Source: B18-G4 sp032250805
GTDB lineage: Bacteria > Bacteroidota > Bacteroidia > Bacteroidales > B18-G4
DNA length: 64,000 nucleotides
Reading direction: 5' to 3'
Assembly (NCBI GenBank): GCA_032250805.1
Contig: JAVVEM010000011.1
Span: forward strand, 1-64,000
This document shows, in pieces, positions 60,085 through 64,000 of this stretch (position 1 is its first letter; each line of letters begins with the position of its first letter). The notes beneath the pieces are model-generated. The model saw nothing but the letters and a program-made list of their open reading frames with translations. It had not been told where the DNA came from and made no database searches. The translations under genes and the position numbers were made by a program.

Positions 60085-62214
60085 TTATTCGGGTTTTGGT
60101 AACAGCACTTTCCTCGATAATTTCAGCTTTCCTGTTTTCGGATCCAGTCCAATGAGCTTAACTTCCAGTTCCTGACCAACTTTGAGCACTTTTTCAACAT
60201 CTTCCGTACGCTTCCAATCAATCTCTGAGATGTGCAACAGACCATCTTTACCGGGAAGGATTTCGATAAATGCGCCGAAGTTTGTTATGGTTTTTACCTT
60301 GCCTTTATAAACTTCGCCCACTTCAGGTACTGCGATGATTTGCCTTATCCTGTTTTTCGCAGCTTCAATCGATGCTTTGTCTTCTGAAAAAATATCAACC
60401 ATTCCAAATTCTCCTTCTTCTTCAATGGTAATGGTTGTGTTGGTTGTTGCCTGAATATCCTGTATTATTTTTCCGCCGGGACCAATGATGGCACCAATGA
60501 ATTCTTTGCTTACGATCATTTTCTCGATACGCGGAACGTGAGGTTTATAATCCTTACGTGGTTCACTCATGGTTTTGGCCATCTCATCGAGGATGTGCAA
60601 TCTGCCTTTTCGTGCCTGCTCGAGAGCTTCGGCGAGGATATCGTGCGAAAGGCCGTCGACCTTAATATCCATCTGGCAGGCTGTAATACCATCGCGGGTT
60701 CCGGTTACCTTAAAGTCCATATCGCCCAGGTGGTCTTCATCGCCCAGGATATCTGATAAAACGGCATATTTTCCTGTTTCCATATCAGATATCAGTCCCA
60801 TGGCAATACCTGATACCGGTTTATGTATTTTTACGCCTGCGTCCATAAGCGAGAGTGTTCCGCCACAAACGGTAGCCATTGATGAGGATCCGTTTGATTC
60901 GAGGATGTCGGAAACAATCCTGATGGTGTAGGGGTTTTCTTCGCTGTTGGGGATCATTCCTTTCAGTGCGCGCATGGCCAGGTTTCCATGGCCGATCTCA
61001 CGCCTGCTTGTTCCCCTGATGGGTTTTGCTTCGCCGGTTGAAAAGCCGGGAAAGTTATAGTGCAGGATAAATTTTGATTTTCCTTCGATCACAGCGCCGT
61101 CGATCACCTGTTCGTCGAGTTTGGTGCCCAGGGTGGTGGTTACCAGCGACTGGGTTTCTCCGCGTGTGAAGATGGCTGAACCATGTGCCGAGGGCAGATA
61201 GTCAACTTCGCACCAGATAGGCCTGATCTCATCAAGCTTACGCCCGTCGAGGCGGATACGTTCGTTGAGGACCACATCGCGCACGATCTCCTTGTGCATG
61301 TCGTGAAAAAACGTTTTGAGTATGCCTTCGTTTTCTTCCAGCTCTTCTTCAGTGAGGGTTTCGAGGAATTCGTTGCGAATTTCCTTGAGAAAATCACTGC
61401 GCTCATGTTTATTATTATTGAAAGTTTTAACCAGCGCAACGACTTTGTCGTAGGTGGCTTCCTTCATCTTGTTTTCAAGTTCTTCATTTGATGAAATGGA
61501 CTCAACTTCACGTTTTGTCTGAGCTTTTTCCACTTCCGCAGCGAGTTCGATCTGCACGCGGCATTGTTCCTTTATCGATTCGTGGGCGAATTTTATAGCT
61601 TCGAGCATCATGGCCTCAGAAACCTCTTTCATTTCGCCTTCTACCATATTAATGTTATCGAGCGTTCCGGCAACGATCAGGTCGAGCTCGGCAATTTCCA
61701 TGTCGGATAGAGATGGGTTGATCACGAACTCACCGTTGATCTTTGCCACGCGCACCTCTGAAATGGGGCCGTTAAAGGGAATATCTGATACTGCCAGTGC
61801 AGCGGAAGCCGCGAGGGCTGCCAATGCATCGGGGGCTACATCTTTTTCGCCTGAGATCAGGCTAAGCAGAACCTGGGTCTCATTGCGCCAGCTGTCGGGA
61901 AACAATGGCCTGAGGGCCCGGTCGATAAGGCGCGAAATGAGGATCTCCTGCTCGGAGGGCCTGGCTTCACGCTTGAAAAATCCACCCGGGAATTTGCCCG
62001 TTGCGGCATATTTTTCTTTGTATTCTACTGTTAGCGGAAGGAAATCAAGTCCTTCCTTTGCTTCTTTGTTTGCTACTACTGTTGCCAGTATCATGGTGTT
62101 GCCCATGCGTACTACTACAGCACCGTCGGCCTGCTTTGCCAGCCTGCCGGTTTCAATTGAAATCGTTCTTCCGTCCTTCAGAGAGAATGATTTCAGAATT
62201 CCGTTGTTTGTCAT
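60085..62214 (-). CDS. pnp: Polyribonucleotide nucleotidyltransferase
   Basis: A 709-residue PNPase: two RNase PH-like domains (about 10-235 and 305-540, with GTSRREIGHG), an alpha-helical linker, a KH domain (EFIGAIIGPGGKIIQDIQ) and a C-terminal S1 domain (TNFGAFIEILPGKDGLLHISE). It degrades RNA by phosphorolysis and works in mRNA turnover. The gene follows rpsO in the classical rpsO-pnp order, with a terminator between them, so read-through may couple the two. Confidence 0.97.
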   Translation of the reverse strand: MTNNGILKSFSLKDGRTISIETGRLAKQADGAVVVRMGNTMILATVVANKEAKEGLDFLPLTVEYKEKYAATGKFPGGFFKREARPSEQEILISRLIDRALRPLFPDSWRNETQVLLSLISGEKDVAPDALAALAASAALAVSDIPFNGPISEVRVAKINGEFVINPSLSDMEIAELDLIVAGTLDNINMVEGEMKEVSEAMMLEAIKFAHESIKEQCRVQIELAAEVEKAQTKREVESISSNEELENKMKEATYDKVVALVKTFNNNKHERSDFLKEIRNEFLETLTEEELEENEGILKTFFHDMHKEIVRDVVLNERIRLDGRKLDEIRPIWCEVDYLPSAHGSAIFTRGETQSLVTTTLGTKLDEQVIDGAVIEGKSKFILHYNFPGFSTGEAKPIRGTSRREIGHGNLAMRALKGMIPNSEENPYTIRIVSDILESNGSSSMATVCGGTLSLMDAGVKIHKPVSGIAMGLISDMETGKYAVLSDILGDEDHLGDMDFKVTGTRDGITACQMDIKVDGLSHDILAEALEQARKGRLHILDEMAKTMSEPRKDYKPHVPRIEKMIVSKEFIGAIIGPGGKIIQDIQATTNTTITIEEEGEFGMVDIFSEDKASIEAAKNRIRQIIAVPEVGEVYKGKVKTITNFGAFIEILPGKDGLLHISEIDWKRTEDVEKVLKVGQELEVKLIGLDPKTGKLKLSRKVLLPKPE

Positions 62215-62246
62215 GTTTGTTTTAAGGTTTACGTCGTTAAAGGATT

Positions 62247-62280
62247 AAAAAAAGGCAATTGTAAAAGAAAATTGCCTTTT
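62247..62280 (-). terminator. Rho-independent terminator between rpsO and pnp
   Basis: AAAAGGCAATT (62250-62260) and AATTGCCTTTT (62270-62280) form an 11-bp stem with a 9-nt loop. On the minus strand, a run of seven Ts follows. It lies between the rpsO stop and the pnp start, which would limit but not prevent transcription into pnp. Confidence 0.88.
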
Positions 62281-62301
62281 GTATATCCGGTAGGAAGGAT
62301 C

Positions 62302-62571
62302 TTATTTCCTGATCCCTAGTTTTTTGATGATTGCACGATATCTTTCAATATCATTTTTCTTCAGGTAGTCGAGCAGCCTTCTGCGTTTACCAACGAGGAG
62401 TACGAGCGACCGCCTGGTAGCAACATCTTTCTTATTGATTTTCAAGTGATCAGTAAGGTGTTTGATACGGAATGTAAAAAGCGCAATCTGACCTTCAGCT
62501 GAGCCGGTATCGTATTCCGATTTACCATACTCCTTGAAAATTTCCTGTTTGTTTTCTGACGTTAAATACAT
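62302..62571 (-). CDS. rpsO: 30S ribosomal protein S15
   Basis: An 89-residue S15 protein: GSAEGQIALFTFRIKHLTDHL, then RRSLVLLVGKRRRLLDYLKK and the C-terminal YRAIIKKLGIRK. It binds the central domain of 16S rRNA and helps early 30S assembly. A good promoter lies upstream and a terminator separates it from pnp. Length and motifs are typical. Confidence 0.97.
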   Translation of the reverse strand: MYLTSENKQEIFKEYGKSEYDTGSAEGQIALFTFRIKHLTDHLKINKKDVATRRSLVLLVGKRRRLLDYLKKNDIERYRAIIKKLGIRK

Positions 62572-62600
62572 ATTACTATTTACTTTCTAATTTCGGGCTG

Positions 62601-62631
62601 CAAAAATAGGGTATTCTTTTGTAATAAGCAA
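62601..62631 (-). promoter_or_regulatory. Promoter of rpsO
   Basis: On the minus strand TTG (62631-62629), a 20-nt spacer and TATTTTTG (62608-62601) give an excellent match to TTG-N17-23-TAnnTTTG. The -7 element ends 29 nt before the ATG at 62571. Confidence 0.65.
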
Positions 62632-62807
62632 GAATTGGCAATTATTTATTATTTTTTTCTTCAGTCTAAACTTCTATGATGTGTGGCTGGCATTTGTGGT
62701 CTCCTCCTACAGCATCTGTTATCGATATTTAATACCATTTGTAAGCATCCTGGCATACACTTCAATTTTTTATGTTGACTGATCATTCCGGAAATGTATC
62801 AATAGCG

Positions 62808-64000
62808 TTATATCATCTGACCTTTTCCTTGGCCGGTGAATGATATTGCGGGTTTTGAAAAGTAGTTTTCTTTTTTCCAGAAACGCAGTAAAAAATCAAG
62901 ATCTTCTAAAAACATTTTCCCTTCTGCAGTTTTTAAAAACGGTATTTTTGTTTTATAATTATCCATGCAGTATAATACTAATTCTTTGGAAAACTCATCG
63001 GCCATAAGTAAACTTAAAAGATGGTCTTTACTTTCTTCAGGGTCAAAAAATTGATTTTTGGCAGAAGGAAAAGCGCTGTTTATTCCAAAAGCTAATTCTA
63101 TTCCACTGTTAGGGTTAAAGAAGACGAGGCCGCTCTCCGGTTCTTTCGAAAAATCGTATGAATCGTGGGTTTCGCCAAAAAATCCTTCGGCCCTGGCTCT
63201 TTTTTCTGCATCTTCCCGTTCTTTTTTTGAAAGCTTAAGCGAATCTCTGTGTTGATCCATATACTTTCTTATGAAATCCCCGATCTGATCCGATTCAATG
63301 AAAACAATTTGTGATCCGTGGGCAATTTCTTTAAAGGCATCGAATTGCATCTGAAGCACTTGGTCGATATTCTGTTCCTGATGGTCTAAAAAGCTAACCG
63401 CCATTCTGCTTTCTACAGAGTTTTTTTCATCCAGAATTAGATCGGCGTTAAATTCGGTTTGATAATAAACCCCCGAAAACCACCACTCATTTCGCCACTG
63501 CACAATACTTATGAACAAAATGGTGTCGGGCTTAATAAGGGTTTCAGAATGGTCGAATGATTTTTTTGTCAAATTAAATTTTTTGCCGGAAGCAATGTGC
63601 TCAATGAAGATGTCTTTCTCATCCTGGCCTTTATACAGGAAAAAGCCGAGTATTTTTTGCGAAATATTAAGAAAATGTGTGTGCAATGGATGACTGTCGC
63701 CCAATAATTTTGCTGCCCATTCTTTGCCCTTGAGGCTTAATAAATGTGTATGAGCCTGAAGAAGGTGAGAATCCCTGTTTCCCTTTAAAAATGATAAAAT
63801 ATTTTCGCTATCACCATGTCTTTCAATTATTTCGAGTTCGGTTTTTTGCAATTCAATGAGCGTATCCGGGAAAAACAAATAAGAACCATAAAGAATATTA
63901 TCAATTAGCCCGCGGGCAATATAATAGTCTGTTTCATTCTTATCGATGGTATAAAACGTTTTAAGATAGTTGTTTTCAGGGGCATATTCCCATGCTGCAT
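62808..64000 (-). CDS. Unrecognised protein, N-terminus beyond the right edge
   Basis: The frame is open without interruption from the stop at 62808 through base 64000, so the gene runs off the window; a TTG at 63878 is not a real start. The visible 397 residues begin with WEYAPENNYLKTFYTIDKNE and end with FTGQGKGQMI. No signal peptide or TM helix is visible in this part. There is a charged, Lys/Glu/Arg-rich stretch near the middle (KLSKKEREDAEKRARAEG), and the C-terminal 100 residues are likely helical (DHLLSLLMADEFSKELVLYC). I do not recognise the family. It is upstream of, and co-directional with, the rpsO-pnp pair but is separated from them by 236 nt, where no gene or clear terminator was seen. 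Confidence 0.75.
   Translation of the reverse strand, partial: AAWEYAPENNYLKTFYTIDKNETDYYIARGLIDNILYGSYLFFPDTLIELQKTELEIIERHGDSENILSFLKGNRDSHLLQAHTHLLSLKGKEWAAKLLGDSHPLHTHFLNISQKILGFFLYKGQDEKDIFIEHIASGKKFNLTKKSFDHSETLIKPDTILFISIVQWRNEWWFSGVYYQTEFNADLILDEKNSVESRMAVSFLDHQEQNIDQVLQMQFDAFKEIAHGSQIVFIESDQIGDFIRKYMDQHRDSLKLSKKEREDAEKRARAEGFFGETHDSYDFSKEPESGLVFFNPNSGIELAFGINSAFPSAKNQFFDPEESKDHLLSLLMADEFSKELVLYCMDNYKTKIPFLKTAEGKMFLEDLDFLLRFWKKENYFSKPAISFTGQGKGQMI

Overview
The window reads as chromosomal DNA of a Bacteroidota bacterium, probably an anaerobic or microaerophilic member of the Bacteroidales/Marinilabiliales type. The grounds are a short (287-residue) primary sigma factor, many genes preceded by the Bacteroidota -7 promoter element TAnnTTTG (several with TTG 17-24 nt upstream), little sign of Shine-Dalgarno sequences, a eukaryotic-type GT3 glycogen synthase fused to a GT35 phosphorylase, and many lipoproteins and outer-membrane barrels. 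The species cannot be named from the sequence. No rRNA, tRNA, CRISPR array or intact insertion sequence was seen.

Layout. 1-1460: decayed accessory DNA (3' end of a tyrosine recombinase, a 5'-truncated AlbA/Schlafen-type ATP-binding regulator, and an ORF remnant). 1465-2997: GNAT-nitrilase fusion. 3076-11406: a leftward gene set holding a periplasmic binding domain-TM-GcvH-like fusion, a HybA-like four-cluster ferredoxin, a HybB/NrfD-like membrane protein, a second membrane-anchored GcvH-like protein, a sensor kinase with c-haem-type motifs, a sigma-54 response regulator and an archaemetzincin. A sigma-54-like promoter and paired palindromes lie upstream. No hydrogenase or other catalytic subunit is present, and this is the least explained and most interesting system in the window. 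11737-14562: secreted S9 peptidase. 14767-24792: glycogen/alpha-glucan operon (GH133 debranching enzyme, GT4, GH57, atypical SDR, GT3-GT35 fusion). 24878-29085: FabG, a membrane vWA-like protein and a Ste24 protease. 29082-31858: trypsin-like lipoprotein and an ABC exporter. 32030-36252: SlyD, RsmI-like methyltransferase, threonine dehydratase-like enzyme, LMW phosphatase and DnaA, followed by a 384-nt AT-rich gap. 36637-41849: YigZ, DMT transporter, XdhC, sucrose-phosphate-synthase-like GT4, uridine-kinase-like protein and divergent PrmC. 42007-49456: a phosphate/polyphosphate module (PiT-DUF47, porin, beta-helix lipoprotein, NptA, PPK2). 49502-58303: membrane TPR glycosyltransferase-like protein, GalM lipoprotein, beta-helix lipoprotein, outer-membrane barrel, PepD, DUF2867 SDR and a metal-site-less MBL-like protein. 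58351-62571: Rpe, RpoD, PNPase and S15. 62808-64000: an unrecognised gene running off the right edge.

How the genes work together. The glucan operon can build, debranch and phosphorolyse glycogen, but GlgC and a GH13 branching enzyme are not in the window. The phosphate module could carry Pi across both membranes and interconvert it with polyphosphate. In the redox locus the gene order suggests that the haem-type kinase and sigma-54 activator control the HybA/HybB/GcvH-like genes they travel with. That link is inference from context and from the promoter-like sequence, not demonstrated.
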